Shown piece after piece: positions 8,943 to 17,837 of a stretch of DNA of 64,000 nucleotides. Origin of the DNA: G963422275 sp963422275. Lineage in GTDB: Bacteria; Pseudomonadota; Alphaproteobacteria; Rhodobacterales; Rhodobacteraceae. A model generated the notes under the pieces. That model was not told the DNA's origin. It saw nothing but the letters and a program-made list of their open reading frames with translations, and did not search any database. The DNA is taken from positions 4,402,001 to 4,466,000 of the forward strand of contig OY729418.1 of assembly GCA_963422275.1 (NCBI GenBank), written 5' to 3'. Positions within the stretch are counted from its first letter, which is position 1. The number at the start of each line of letters is the position of its first letter. The translations under genes and the position numbers were made by a program.

Positions 8943-8964
8943 GAAAGGTATGGAAGTCTAGCAC
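8943..8964. promoter_or_regulatory. candidate GntR operator, copy 1
   Basis: The 22-mer starting GAAAGGTATGGAAGTCTAG is repeated with two mismatches at 10944-10965. It lies in the divergent GntR-transketolase intergenic region. The core AAGTCTAG is the left half of an imperfect palindrome, as expected for a HutC-type operator. Confidence 0.6.
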
Positions 8965-9076
8965 ATTAATGAACACTTGTTGCGCCAAATGCAGCTGTTC
9001 AAGATCAAATTAATGACAATGGGTGGATGCCGCGAAACCACCAGAGCAGATGAGTTGATCTTCAGAAAGGAAAACG

Positions 9077-9922
9077 ATGACCGAGCCATGGAAGGCAAAA
9101 CGCAATCTTGAGGACTTGGAGCGCATAGCTACACGCCTTCGGCTTCACGTCGTGAACATGGTGGCGTCGACGGGACAAGGCTACGTCCAGCAAGGTCTCG
9201 GCGCAGCCGATATCTTTGCCGCATTGTACTTTGCCGAGGCAACATTGGACCCGGCCAACCCGACCTGGCCCGACCGTGACCGCATCTTTCTGACGACGGC
9301 GCACAATACGGCGATTCTTTACGCCACACTGGGCGAGCGCGGGTTTTTCGACACAAGCCTGCTATCAACGTACGTCACCGATGGCTCACCGCTTGAAATC
9401 AACGCCTCGGAACGTGTGGGACCTTGTGTCGAAGCGACCTGCGGGTCACTCGGGCAAGGGTTTTCGGTGGCTGTTGGCTGTGCGTTAGCGGCAAAGAGGC
9501 AAGGCCGGCACTCTCGCTTTTATTCAATCCTTGGGGATGGCGAGATGCAGGAAGGTCAGATCTGGGAAGCAGCCATGCTGGCCGGAGCCATGGGACTTGA
9601 TAACCTCTGTACGATCGTTGACTACAACTTTCTGCAATCCGACGGACCAATGGACAAGGTGATGTCTCTCGCGCCACTTGAAGCAAAAATGGAGAGCTTT
9701 GGCTTTGAGGTACAAGACGTTGATGGCAACGACCTTGGCGCGCTTCTTGATGCTTTTGGCCATGCGCGAGCAACCAAGGGAAAACCAAGCTTTATCAAGG
9801 CAAATACGCTGGTGGGCAAAGGTGTGTCCTCTCTGGAAGGACTTATGTTTCATCAACTGCGATTCCCGGGCGAGGTGGCCGACAGTGCCAAGGCTGAACT
9901 TGAACGAAAGCTGGCATCATGA
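9077..9922 (+). CDS. transketolase, N-terminal subunit
   Basis: 281 residues corresponding to the thiamine-diphosphate-binding half of transketolase. The TPP motif GDGEMQEG is at 153-160 and ends in NFLQSDG (Asn about 184). Start ATG at 9077 with AGAAAGG upstream. The enzyme would transfer a two-carbon ketol group in the cytoplasm together with the next gene product. Split transketolases like this occur in sugar-catabolic operons, for example the apulose-4-phosphate transketolase pair of apiose degradation; whether the substrate is the same here is not determined. Confidence 0.9.
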   Translation: MTEPWKAKRNLEDLERIATRLRLHVVNMVASTGQGYVQQGLGAADIFAALYFAEATLDPANPTWPDRDRIFLTTAHNTAILYATLGERGFFDTSLLSTYVTDGSPLEINASERVGPCVEATCGSLGQGFSVAVGCALAAKRQGRHSRFYSILGDGEMQEGQIWEAAMLAGAMGLDNLCTIVDYNFLQSDGPMDKVMSLAPLEAKMESFGFEVQDVDGNDLGALLDAFGHARATKGKPSFIKANTLVGKGVSSLEGLMFHQLRFPGEVADSAKAELERKLAS

Positions 9923-10905
9923 CCAACACTCTGTCGAAACTCGAAGCTGCGGACTTTATCAACCGGTCGTTCAAACCGCTCCCGCGGTCATATGGGGATG
10001 CTCTCGTTGAAGCTGCGCGGAACGATTCTCGGATCGTGTGCCTGACGGCGGATTTGTCCCCGCCAACTGAAACAGATCTCTTCCGTGACACGTTTCCGGA
10101 CCGCTTTCTTAACGTTGGAATTGCCGAGGCAAACATGATTGGCATCGCTGGTGGCATGGCAAGATCGGGCGAGATTCCATTCACGCACAGTTTCTGCGCC
10201 TTCTCAACCAAGCGTTGCTTTGACCAGATCACCATGCAGGTTGCTTATCCGAAGCTGCCCGTAAAAATCGTTGGGTTCCTGCCCGGTGTGGCGACGATCT
10301 TGGGGGTTTCGCATCAGGCCATCGAGGACATCGCGATTATGCGGACGGTGCCGCATATGATGGTGCTGGAACCCTCCGGGCCCGAGTATCACGCAGCTGC
10401 CGTCAAGCTCGCCCTTGAGCATGAGGGGCCGGTCTATCTGCGGTTGAAGCGCCCTGAAAAACCGCCTGAGGCGCCGATCGAGGCGCAAACACTGGAAACA
10501 GGCCGGGGCGTGCTTCGGCGCGAAGGCGGTGATGTAACAATTGTTGCTGCGGGACTTGAGGTGCCCGAAGCGTTAACCGCCGCAAACCAGCTTTTCGACG
10601 AAGGGATTGATGCCTCAGTCGTCGACATGGCGTCTATCAAGCCACTGGATTCGGAGTTGGTGCTTGAAAGGGCACAGGCCACAGGCGCGATTGTCACTGC
10701 AGAGAACCATAGCATCATTGGGGGTCTCGGCTCGGCAGTGGCTGAAGTATTGGCGGACGCGGGAGTTGGCTTGCCTTTCCGACGTTTAGGCGTTCAAGAT
10801 ACCTTCTGTGAAGGGGGTTCAACTGCCTATTTGATGGAGAAGTTTGGGCTCGACAGCTTTTCGATTGCGCAGGCTGCCAGGGAAGTGGTCCTTCGCAAAG
10901 GGTAA
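9919..10905 (+). CDS. transketolase, C-terminal subunit
   Basis: 328 residues with the pyrimidine-binding and C-terminal transketolase domains: NVGIAEANMIGIAGG carries the conserved activating glutamate, and the C-terminal domain begins near VLRREGGDVTIVAAG. The ATG overlaps the stop of the N-terminal subunit (ATGA), so a 1:1 heteromer is expected. It ends 38 nt before the second copy of the putative GntR operator. Confidence 0.9.
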   Translation: MTNTLSKLEAADFINRSFKPLPRSYGDALVEAARNDSRIVCLTADLSPPTETDLFRDTFPDRFLNVGIAEANMIGIAGGMARSGEIPFTHSFCAFSTKRCFDQITMQVAYPKLPVKIVGFLPGVATILGVSHQAIEDIAIMRTVPHMMVLEPSGPEYHAAAVKLALEHEGPVYLRLKRPEKPPEAPIEAQTLETGRGVLRREGGDVTIVAAGLEVPEALTAANQLFDEGIDASVVDMASIKPLDSELVLERAQATGAIVTAENHSIIGGLGSAVAEVLADAGVGLPFRRLGVQDTFCEGGSTAYLMEKFGLDSFSIAQAAREVVLRKG

Positions 10906-10943
10906 CGAAAACCGGTTGGGGTTGACAAGTGCCAATCATGAAT

Positions 10944-10965
10944 GAAAGGTATGTAAGTCTAGAAC
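10944..10965. promoter_or_regulatory. candidate GntR operator, copy 2
   Basis: Matches the 22-mer at 8943-8964 at 20 of 22 positions (GAAAGGTATGTAAGTCTAG in this copy). It stands in front of the TctC pseudogene. Around it AAGTCTAGAACTT is a near-palindrome. It implies that the decayed transporter was once controlled by the same GntR protein as the transketolase genes. Confidence 0.6.
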
Positions 10966-11037
10966 TTTTGTGGTTTGAGTCGGTTGGCGGGCATGCAATC
11001 ACTTTCCGCCACATCGGCGCAATCAACCCAACGAAGC

Positions 11038-12004
11038 ATGAAGGGCTTCATGAACCATTTCAAACCATTGGCCGCAGCCGCTCTTTTGGCGCTTGGCGTC
11101 CATTCGGCAGCAACAGCGAATAAAACTATCCACACAAGCCAATAACGATCATTTCGTCATTTGCCGCGGGAGGCAATGCCGACATCAACGCCCGTCTGAA
11201 CGCTGAATTGAGCGTGCCGGTAAACGTGATCAACAAGCTTGGCGGGGCACACATCCCGGCAGCGGTAAGCGTGATCGAGGCTGCGGCTGACGGTTACACT
11301 CTATTCCAGTGGTCCCCGCCGTCCTTCATGGTCGTGCCACTCACCCGAGAGGTGCCTTATGACCCTGTAGAAGACTTCATCCCACTTTTTGCCGATTAGA
11401 CAGCGTCCAATGCGCTCTATGTCAGGGCTGGCAGTCCATACACCACTTTTGAAGATTTTCTTGACGGTGCCAGAGAAAACAAGCTGACCATCGGCGCAAA
11501 CAATCTTGGTGCTCCGCCCAATTTGCCGGCCGTGCAGTTGGCAAGCGAATTCGGCTTGGAATTCAAGACGCTTGCTCTGAAGACAGTTCCTGCCACGATG
11601 ACCGGGCTTATGGGGGACCAAGTGGATGTGGCCGTGGGACAGATCGCATCCAAAAAGCAATTCGGCGACAAGGTCCGTGCACTGATAATCCTTGACAACA
11701 ACCGCCTGCCCTATTTCGAGGCTGACCTTCCAGGTGTTCGAACCGCAGGGGAAGCCTTTCCCGGCAAGGAAGCGGGAGCCTGGATCTTCGGTGGTCTTGC
11801 GGTAAAGGAGGGAACGCTTCAAGCAATCACGGACAAACTCGTTGCGGCAGCTGAAACGCGATCGACACTGACGACTACTAGGCGAAGGTTCCGGCGACAA
11901 TCACCTCGACATGGTTGGACTCAGACAGCGTAAAAGCAAGCCTGCAGCAGGGGATCGACCTCTATTCATCAATCCTCGATGGCCTCGGTCTACTTCACAA
12001 GTAG
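11038..12004 (+). pseudogene. broken TctC/Bug-type solute-binding protein of a tripartite tricarboxylate transporter
   Basis: The gene starts with ATG and a signal peptide (KPLAAAALLALGVHSAATA), then shifts frame near 11145, where the family motif ITIISSFAAGGNAD continues in another frame. In that frame an in-frame TAG interrupts at 11397-11399 after DFIPLFAD; homologous sequence resumes at once and runs on as TIGANNLGAPPNLPAVQLA. A second frameshift and another TAG follow near 11870, after which the normal C-terminus (SLQQGIDLYSSILDGLGLL) is readable to the TAG at 12002. At least four independent lesions make it non-functional. Bug proteins normally bind carboxylates in the periplasm. Confidence 0.88.
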
Positions 12005-12069
12005 CAGCCGCGAATCCGCGTCGGAGCACACTGTCCCGGTGCCCTTCCTTCAGTTCATGGAAAGTGCAA

Positions 12070-12300
12070 ATGCTAACGCAACGAACGGCAAATATTGTTT
12101 TCGAGATTCTGATGGCACTCGCTTGCGCATACTTCGCCTGGGTCGCGCGGGGACTTGAGGCGACGGGTCTTCTAGCTAGCTCAGGGTTGTCATCAAGTTT
12201 CTTCCCGCAAGTGTTGTTGGGCTTCACCGCGTTCTGAGCGGTCGTCGTGTTGCTTGCCTATTTCATCAAGCAGCCCGACCGTGCGGGGTCGACGCAACCA
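12070..12300 (+). pseudogene. TctB-like small membrane subunit, interrupted
   Basis: ATG at 12070 opens a hydrophobic protein (NIVFEILMALACAYFAWVAR, then FFPQVLLGFTAF) that resembles TctB, the small four-span subunit of tripartite tricarboxylate transporters. A TGA at 12235 stops it after 55 codons, yet the same frame continues with another membrane-like stretch (AVVVLLAYFIKQ). The large TctA permease that should follow is absent, so the transporter is dead. Confidence 0.7.
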
Positions 12301-12725
12301 CGGCTTCATCCTGAACGGCTTCAGTCCGGAACTCGCCGTCGTCCGCGAGGTCCAACGCATAGCTCCGCAGCTACCGCAGAAACCGCTTCGAGAGGCACAG
12401 CTGATCCAACAGTTCTGAACCGGCGGTGCCGGTTTAACTGGCTGGCGGCGCGGTCCCGGTCCATGGGACGGCGGGCCGTGGAGACGGAAACGGTACTGAA
12501 GGCGATGGCCCCGACCCTACCCGATGCGCCGCATCGAGGACTGAAACCGAGCCCTTGGGGGCAAGACCGTGTCCGTAAGGCGTAGCAGCCACCCATCGAC
12601 AACCGCCAGACAATGTGATGACCCATAGCCCGGATTGCCAGCCCAGGTCCTTGGCACCAAAGCGTTGAGTCGGGTGCAAATGCCCAGTCGATCTCTGAAA
12701 TCCTCTCGTTGCCCGATCCGAAAAG
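12301..12725. other. intergenic remnant without recognisable gene
   Basis: About 425 bases between the TctB remnant and the end of the IclR gene. It is more GC-rich than its surroundings and has no frame with known motifs. TctA would be expected here; no trace of its very conserved membrane motifs was seen, so the large subunit was probably deleted. Confidence 0.5.
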
Positions 12726-13472
12726 CTAAGCGAGAAAGTCACCCCGAAACTCCAGAATCTTTTGCGAAAGATCTTTCTTTATGCGCTCGTACCGGGTGCT
12801 TGGAACCGGGACAGACACGGCAAATATTTCACCGTCTTGATCTCGAGTGGCGAAGCCTAACGCCGAAATGCCTTCAGTGTGCTCATTTTCGTCTCTGGCA
12901 AGCGAGCCATTCCTGATGTCCTCGATTTCCGTCAGCAGGTCCGGCAAGGATCTAGAACTTTTGTCCTGCCTCTCGATCTCGGCATTAACCAGTTCGGAAA
13001 CGCGAGCTTGGTCAAGGCAGGACAGCGCGGCCTTGCCGTTTGCCGTCGTGGTTAGAGGAAACACTTCGCCAATGCTGGACACTGCGCGAAGACGCTGGCT
13101 TCCCGTAATCTGGTCTATAAAAAGCATCTTGGCACCCTCAAGGACGGCCAAGTCAACTGTCTCTCCAGTCTCCTCCGAAATTCGTTCCATCAGCAGGCGG
13201 AGGCGATTCCTCATGCTGGAAGTTGCGGCTTGGGCTATGCTCTGTATCCCCGGCCCCAGCTTGATTCCTCCGTAACCGTTTTCTCTTGAAACGAAACCTT
13301 CGGCAGCCAGTGCCTCGATAATGCGCTGTACCGTAGAGCGGGGCAATTTCACGCTTCGAGCAATTTGCCCGAGGCTGAGCCCGCTGGTCTCATGCCCGAG
13401 CAGGCGAAGGATGTCCGCAGCTCGGGATATTACCTGAATACCTTGATTTTTCTTTATTTCTTGCTCGCCCAC
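12726..13472 (-). CDS. IclR family transcriptional regulator
   Basis: 248 residues from a GTG at 13472, the usual length for the family. The winged helix covers roughly residues 10-70 (SRAADILRLLGHE, then LSLGQIARSVKLPRSTVQRI), and the C-terminal IclR effector domain follows (FIDQITGSQRLRAVSSIGEV, LSCLDQARVSEL). The frame is open far upstream to 14420, but that part is antisense to the cyclase gene. The ribosome-binding site is weak (GAAAGAAG). It is divergent from the cyclase-cupin-SDR operon over 141 bp and is its most likely regulator; IclR proteins typically sense small aromatic or carboxylic acids. Confidence 0.85.
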   Translation of the reverse strand: MGEQEIKKNQGIQVISRAADILRLLGHETSGLSLGQIARSVKLPRSTVQRIIEALAAEGFVSRENGYGGIKLGPGIQSIAQAATSSMRNRLRLLMERISEETGETVDLAVLEGAKMLFIDQITGSQRLRAVSSIGEVFPLTTTANGKAALSCLDQARVSELVNAEIERQDKSSRSLPDLLTEIEDIRNGSLARDENEHTEGISALGFATRDQDGEIFAVSVPVPSTRYERIKKDLSQKILEFRGDFLA

Positions 13473-13613
13473 GATTTCTTCTTTCGTCTGAATTGGCTGC
13501 GAACTTCCGTTGATTAGCTTATCTGGGTAGCAATCGTGAATCAACGCTTGACCGCATTGCGATACATATGCACAATTGCACTGAACAAAGACGACTGCTT
13601 TGGGAGGAACACG

Positions 13614-14453
13614 ATGGCTGTCACCATTCGCGGGATTGAATTCCAAGACAACGACGATAACGACATGGGGCTGGAGTTTGTGAATCTCAGCCACAGGTAC
13701 GGATTTCAGTGCCCAAACTGGCCGTACTTCCGCGATGTCTCGATTGAGCGGAAGCACTACATGGCCAAGTCCGGAGTCCTCTCGCAAACGATCACCACCA
13801 CCATGCATGTCACGACGCACATCGACGCCCCTGCGCATGTGATTCAAGGCACACCGTTCATCGACGAGGTTCCGTTGCCGCATTTCTTTGGGTCTGGGAT
13901 CGTCGTTTCCATTCCGAAGAGGAAATGGGAATCGATCACCGGCGACGACCTGGAGAAGGCCTGCGGCCACGCGATTCGGAAAAACGACATCCTGATAATC
14001 AACACCGGCTGGCACAAGCAATATGAAGACGGCGACTATTTCCCGTATTGCCCAGGACTGGTGCCCTCGGCTGCGGACTGGATGGTCGAGAAGGGCGTGA
14101 AGGTCGTTGGGCACGACACCCAAGCCAATGACCACCCGCTTGCCACCGCCATTGGGCCTCAGCGCAACGGACCGATCCATCCGCACCTTGAAGAAGAATA
14201 CAAGGAATGGTCCGGCGGGCGCGCCTGGAAGGATGACTTTCCGGATTGGGAACCTGTCCACAACAAGCTTTTTGCCAATGGCATCCTTGGCATAGAGAAC
14301 GTTGGCGGCGACCTTGATCGCGTGACCGGAAAGCGCTGCACATTCGCCTTCTTTCCCTGGAATTGGGATCGCGGCGACGGTTGCATCATTCGCTTGGTCG
14401 CAATTATGAACCCGAACCAAAACTATCGCATCGAACTTGGCGAGAACTTCTGA
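13614..14453 (+). CDS. cyclase family metal-dependent hydrolase (PF04199-like)
   Basis: 279 residues. The metal-binding signature HVTTHIDAPAH (65-75) fits the HxTHxDxPxH pattern of the family that includes kynurenine formamidase and isatin hydrolase. These enzymes open cyclic amides, imides or lactones, or cleave formamides, in the cytoplasm. Start ATG at 13614 with GGGAGG 7 nt upstream; the frame is open earlier but without such a site. First gene of the plus-strand operon; its stop overlaps the cupin start (TGATG). The protein is longer than formamidases (about 210 residues) and closer in size to larger uncharacterised cyclases. Confidence 0.85.
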   Translation: MAVTIRGIEFQDNDDNDMGLEFVNLSHRYGFQCPNWPYFRDVSIERKHYMAKSGVLSQTITTTMHVTTHIDAPAHVIQGTPFIDEVPLPHFFGSGIVVSIPKRKWESITGDDLEKACGHAIRKNDILIINTGWHKQYEDGDYFPYCPGLVPSAADWMVEKGVKVVGHDTQANDHPLATAIGPQRNGPIHPHLEEEYKEWSGGRAWKDDFPDWEPVHNKLFANGILGIENVGGDLDRVTGKRCTFAFFPWNWDRGDGCIIRLVAIMNPNQNYRIELGENF

Positions 14454-14806
14454 TGCTGGTCAAGCGCTTCGCCGATGCCGAGACCTACGACGCCCCAAAC
14501 CATTGGGGCGGCACCGGGCTTCGGTTGCAAGGCTTTGAGGACGGCGGACCGGAAAACCAATGGATTGGGCTGTCCCAGTTCCTGCCGGGCGGGGGAGCGG
14601 GTCCGGACTCGACCCCCTTCGAAAAGGTCTATGTCGTTCTCGAAGGCGAGATGACCGTCAACATCGATGGAGAGGACACAGTTCTCGGACCGATGGACAG
14701 TTGCACCATTGAGCCGGGCGAGGTTCGCAAGATCGAGAACCGGACCAACCACATCTGCAAAATGCTGGTTGTGATCCCCTATCCCGGCGGAAAGAGACCG
14801 GAGTAG
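14453..14806 (+). CDS. small single-domain cupin protein
   Basis: 117 residues forming one cupin barrel, with motif 1 around ARPG-like SQFLPGGGAGPDSTPFEKVY and motif 2 around GPMDSCTIEPGE. The usual histidine pair of metal-binding cupins is largely absent in motif 1 (Pro-Asp-Ser in place of His-x-His), so metal binding is doubtful and a role as isomerase, lyase or ligand sensor is open. Its ATG overlaps the cyclase stop, indicating tight coupling to that enzyme. Confidence 0.75.
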   Translation: MLVKRFADAETYDAPNHWGGTGLRLQGFEDGGPENQWIGLSQFLPGGGAGPDSTPFEKVYVVLEGEMTVNIDGEDTVLGPMDSCTIEPGEVRKIENRTNHICKMLVVIPYPGGKRPE

Positions 14807-14810
14807 GCCG

Positions 14811-15596
14811 ATGTCTCTAGACAATCCTCTTTCACTTTTTGACGTGTCGGGCAAGGTGGCACTGATCACCGGAACCTCCGGTGCATTCGGCGCTGTTGCA
14901 GCTCGATGTCTTTCGGGTGCAGGTTGCAAAGTGGTACTTGCCTCGGGCAATGCTGAAGCCTTGGCTGAGGTGGCGGCAGCCTGCAAAGGCGAAACCCATC
15001 AGGTCAATGCCCGACCGGACAGCGAAGCGTCCTGCGAGGCGCTCATAGAGGAATCGGTGAAGGCGTTTGGGAGGATCGATATTCTCGTCATCGCTTCAGG
15101 CATGAACAAAGTGGCCAAGATCGACGAGATGGGGGCCGATACCTTTGGCGCGATCATGGATGCAAATGTCACGCAGAGTTGGCTGATGGCTCGGGCTGCC
15201 ACGCGTCGGATGAAAGCCCAGGGCAATGGAGGGAAAATCGTTCTTATGTCCTCGGCCCGCGGACTCTTGGGCCATCCTGCAGGATACACTGCCTATTGTG
15301 CTTCGAAAGCCGCAGTCGATGGAATAACCAAAGCGCTGGGCTGCGAACTGGGGCCAGCGGGAATCACCGTGAATGCGATCGCCCCGACGGTTTTCAGGTC
15401 TCCTCTCACGGCCTGGATGTTTGAAGACAGCGACAAAGCCGAGGCAGTACGCAAAGGCTTCCTGACCCGTGTTCCCAAAGGCCGGTTGGGCGAGCCCGAG
15501 GATCTAGCCGGGCCGCTCCTGTTTCTGTCCTCCAATGCCTCAGATTTCTACACGGGCCATATCCTTTACGCCGATGGCGGCTATACAGCGGGTTGA
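14811..15596 (+). CDS. short-chain dehydrogenase/reductase
   Basis: 261 residues of the classical SDR type: dinucleotide motif GTSGAFG at 21-27, catalytic Ser in VLMSSARG (about 147-148), and Tyr162/Lys166 in YCASK. The C-terminal YADGGYTAG is the usual ending. It would oxidise or reduce an alcohol or ketone with NAD(P) in the cytoplasm. ATG at 14811 has GGAG 8 nt upstream, 4 nt after the cupin stop. The family does not reveal the substrate. Confidence 0.88.
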   Translation: MSLDNPLSLFDVSGKVALITGTSGAFGAVAARCLSGAGCKVVLASGNAEALAEVAAACKGETHQVNARPDSEASCEALIEESVKAFGRIDILVIASGMNKVAKIDEMGADTFGAIMDANVTQSWLMARAATRRMKAQGNGGKIVLMSSARGLLGHPAGYTAYCASKAAVDGITKALGCELGPAGITVNAIAPTVFRSPLTAWMFEDSDKAEAVRKGFLTRVPKGRLGEPEDLAGPLLFLSSNASDFYTGHILYADGGYTAG

Positions 15597-15599
15597 GCC

Positions 15600-16526
15600 A
15601 TCACCAAATACCAACAGATCGCTGTCATAGGTTCGGGTCTGATGGGCCACGGGATCGCCCTGACATTTGCCAAGGCAGGATCGCTCGTCTCCATCCATGA
15701 CCCCGTTGAAGAGATGCTGCAATCGGTTCCCGAACGCATTTCAGCGAGCATGCGCCTTCTAAGGGCAACGGACCTCGATATTGCCGAGGCGATGAGCAGG
15801 ATCGAACTCTGCAATGCATTGCCCCCAGCCGTGAGGGATGCGGCTTTCGTCTTCGAGGCGGCGCCGGAGAAGCTGGAACTGAAGAAATCAATCTTCGCCG
15901 CGATCGAAGACCATGCACCAGACACCGCAGTTATGGCGTCAAACACCTCGGCAATTCAGATCACGAAGATCATGAGCGATCTTCGGTCGCGCGGGCGCGC
16001 GTTGGGCACCCACTGGTGGAATCCACCCCACATGATCCCGCTTGTCGAGGTGGTGAAAACAGAATGGACGGACCCCAGCAGAGCGCAAGCGATGCTGGAC
16101 CTCCTGAAAGGCGCCGGAAAAAACCCTGTGCTAGTTGAGAAGGATATCCCGGGCTTCATCGGCAACCGACTTCAACATGCTATGTGGAGAGAGGCCATTT
16201 CGCTGGTGGCAAACGGCATCTGCACGGCTGAAGCCGTCGATGATGTGGTGAAAGCGAGTTTTGGCCGAAGGCTGGCGGTGCTGGGCCCATTGGAGAACGC
16301 CGATCTTGTCGGGATCGAACTCACGCAGGACATACACGCCCAGATTCTCTTCGATTTGGAAACATGCGGGGAACCCTCGGATTATTTGCAGGACCTCCAA
16401 GACCGGGGACGCACCGGTATGGCTGCCGGCGCCGGATTCCGTGAATGGAACGATGATGACTTGGCTGCAACCAAAGCCCGCGTGGCCGAGCATCTCAGGA
16501 AACTGGAGGCAATTCTGCCCAACTGA
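15600..16526 (+). CDS. 3-hydroxyacyl-CoA dehydrogenase family protein, no canonical start codon
   Basis: Homology begins right after the SDR stop: IAVIGSGLMGHGIA is the NAD-binding Rossmann motif, so the true N-terminus lies upstream of the first ATG (15642). In this frame only GCC-ATC-ACC-AAA-TAC stands between the SDR TGA (15594-15596) and the motif; no ATG, GTG or TTG is available. ATC at 15600 is given as a placeholder. The C-terminal 3HCDH helical domain is intact (DIPGFIGNRLQHAM, then GFREWNDDD), about 308 residues in all. The protein may be made from an ATC codon, or may be silenced by loss of its start. L-carnitine dehydrogenase and L-gulonate dehydrogenase belong to the same family. 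Confidence 0.75.
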   Translation: MTKYQQIAVIGSGLMGHGIALTFAKAGSLVSIHDPVEEMLQSVPERISASMRLLRATDLDIAEAMSRIELCNALPPAVRDAAFVFEAAPEKLELKKSIFAAIEDHAPDTAVMASNTSAIQITKIMSDLRSRGRALGTHWWNPPHMIPLVEVVKTEWTDPSRAQAMLDLLKGAGKNPVLVEKDIPGFIGNRLQHAMWREAISLVANGICTAEAVDDVVKASFGRRLAVLGPLENADLVGIELTQDIHAQILFDLETCGEPSDYLQDLQDRGRTGMAAGAGFREWNDDDLAATKARVAEHLRKLEAILPN

Positions 16527-16553
16527 ACTTATCAGACAGAGAGGAAAAGATCC

Positions 16554-17825
16554 ATGACACTGAAATCAACCAGAAGGCGTGTTCTTGGCGGTTTGGCTGC
16601 GACGGCTGCAGCCCCGGCGATTCTTGCGTCCACTCGAGCTTATGCCGCGAACCCGACAGTCCGGGTTGGGCACGTCAGCCCGCGCACTGGCCCCTTGGCC
16701 GGATTTGCCGAAGCCGACGAGTTCGTGCTGAAGGGCATTGAGGCCGCCCTATCCGGCGGGATCGAAAACAACGGAAAGACTTACTCCATCGAGATCATCT
16801 CCAAGGACAGCCAATCAAACCCGAACCGTGCCGCAGAGGTCGCCGCTGACCTCATTCTCGGCGACGAGGTGGACATCCTCGTGGCGGCATCAACACCGGA
16901 CACGACGAATCCGGTTGCTGACCAAGCCGAGGTCAACGAAGTGCCGTGCATTACGACGGACTGTCCCTGGCAGCCGTATTTCTTTGGGCGAAACGGAAAT
17001 CCGGCGGAAGGTTTCCAGTACACGTACCACTTCTTCTGGGGGCTGGAGGACGTGGTCGCCAACTTCCTCGACCTCTGGACCGGTTCCGGTGCAGCCAAGT
17101 CGGTGGCTGGTCTGTTTCCGAACGACGCTGACGGAAATGCTTGGGGGCACCCCGAACTCGGCTTCCCCAAGCCGTTGGCCGAGGCGGGATTCGTCTTGAC
17201 CGATCCTGGTCGGTACCAACCCCTGAACGACGATTTCTCGAACTACATTGCGACCTTCAAGGAGGCAGAATGCGAGATCGTGACCGGCAACATGATCCCG
17301 CCAGACTTCGCGACATTCTGGGCGCAGGCTGCGCAACAGGAATTCCGGCCAAAGGTTGTAACCATCGGCAAGGCCCTGCTGTTCCCCTCGGTCATCGAAT
17401 CCCTCGGAGACCGCGGCGACGGGCTGACCTCGGAAATCTGGTGGACACCTACCCACCCCTTCAGTTCCTCGCTGACTGGTGACAGCTCCAAGGCACTGGC
17501 TGATGGCTTCACCGCCGAAACCGGACGCCCCTGGACTCAACCGATTGGGTTCAAGCATGCGCTCTTCGAGGTGGTGCGCGACGTAATCTCCCGGTCCGCC
17601 GATCTCGATGATCCGATGGCGACGATAGACGCCATCAAATCCACCTCGCTTTCGACCATTGTTGGCGACGTGAACTGGGCGAACGGTCCGGTTCCAAACG
17701 TCACAAAGACCCCCCTCGTTGCAGGGCAGTGGCAGAGGAAAGACGACGGTTTCGAGTTGGTAGTCACCACCAACGCCCATGCACCTCAAATCCCGGTCAG
17801 CGGTGAGTTGAAGCTCCTGAGCTAA
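16554..17825 (+). CDS. branched-chain-type ABC transporter substrate-binding protein, Tat signal
   Basis: 423 residues with a twin-arginine signal (STRRRVLGGLAATAAAPAIL), so it should fold in the cytoplasm before export. The mature part begins VRVGHVSPRTGPLAGFAEAD, typical of LivJ-like type-1 binding proteins (PF13458). ATG at 16554 has AGAGGAAAAG upstream. It heads a complete LIV-type set of five genes. Amide, aromatic acid and amino-acid ligands are all known in the family; here the link to cyclase, SDR and dehydrogenase genes suggests a ring or acid compound. Confidence 0.9.
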   Translation: MTLKSTRRRVLGGLAATAAAPAILASTRAYAANPTVRVGHVSPRTGPLAGFAEADEFVLKGIEAALSGGIENNGKTYSIEIISKDSQSNPNRAAEVAADLILGDEVDILVAASTPDTTNPVADQAEVNEVPCITTDCPWQPYFFGRNGNPAEGFQYTYHFFWGLEDVVANFLDLWTGSGAAKSVAGLFPNDADGNAWGHPELGFPKPLAEAGFVLTDPGRYQPLNDDFSNYIATFKEAECEIVTGNMIPPDFATFWAQAAQQEFRPKVVTIGKALLFPSVIESLGDRGDGLTSEIWWTPTHPFSSSLTGDSSKALADGFTAETGRPWTQPIGFKHALFEVVRDVISRSADLDDPMATIDAIKSTSLSTIVGDVNWANGPVPNVTKTPLVAGQWQRKDDGFELVVTTNAHAPQIPVSGELKLLS

Positions 17826-17837
17826 GGAATTACGGAC

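Noticed and set aside
12949..12968. TCTAGAACTTTTG inside the IclR gene resembling the GntR operator edge
   Set aside because: Shares only the downstream flank of copy 2 and lies in coding sequence; likely chance.
13473..14420. Extension of the IclR frame to 564 residues
   Set aside because: Runs opposite to the cyclase gene with no homology; family length fits the GTG at 13472.
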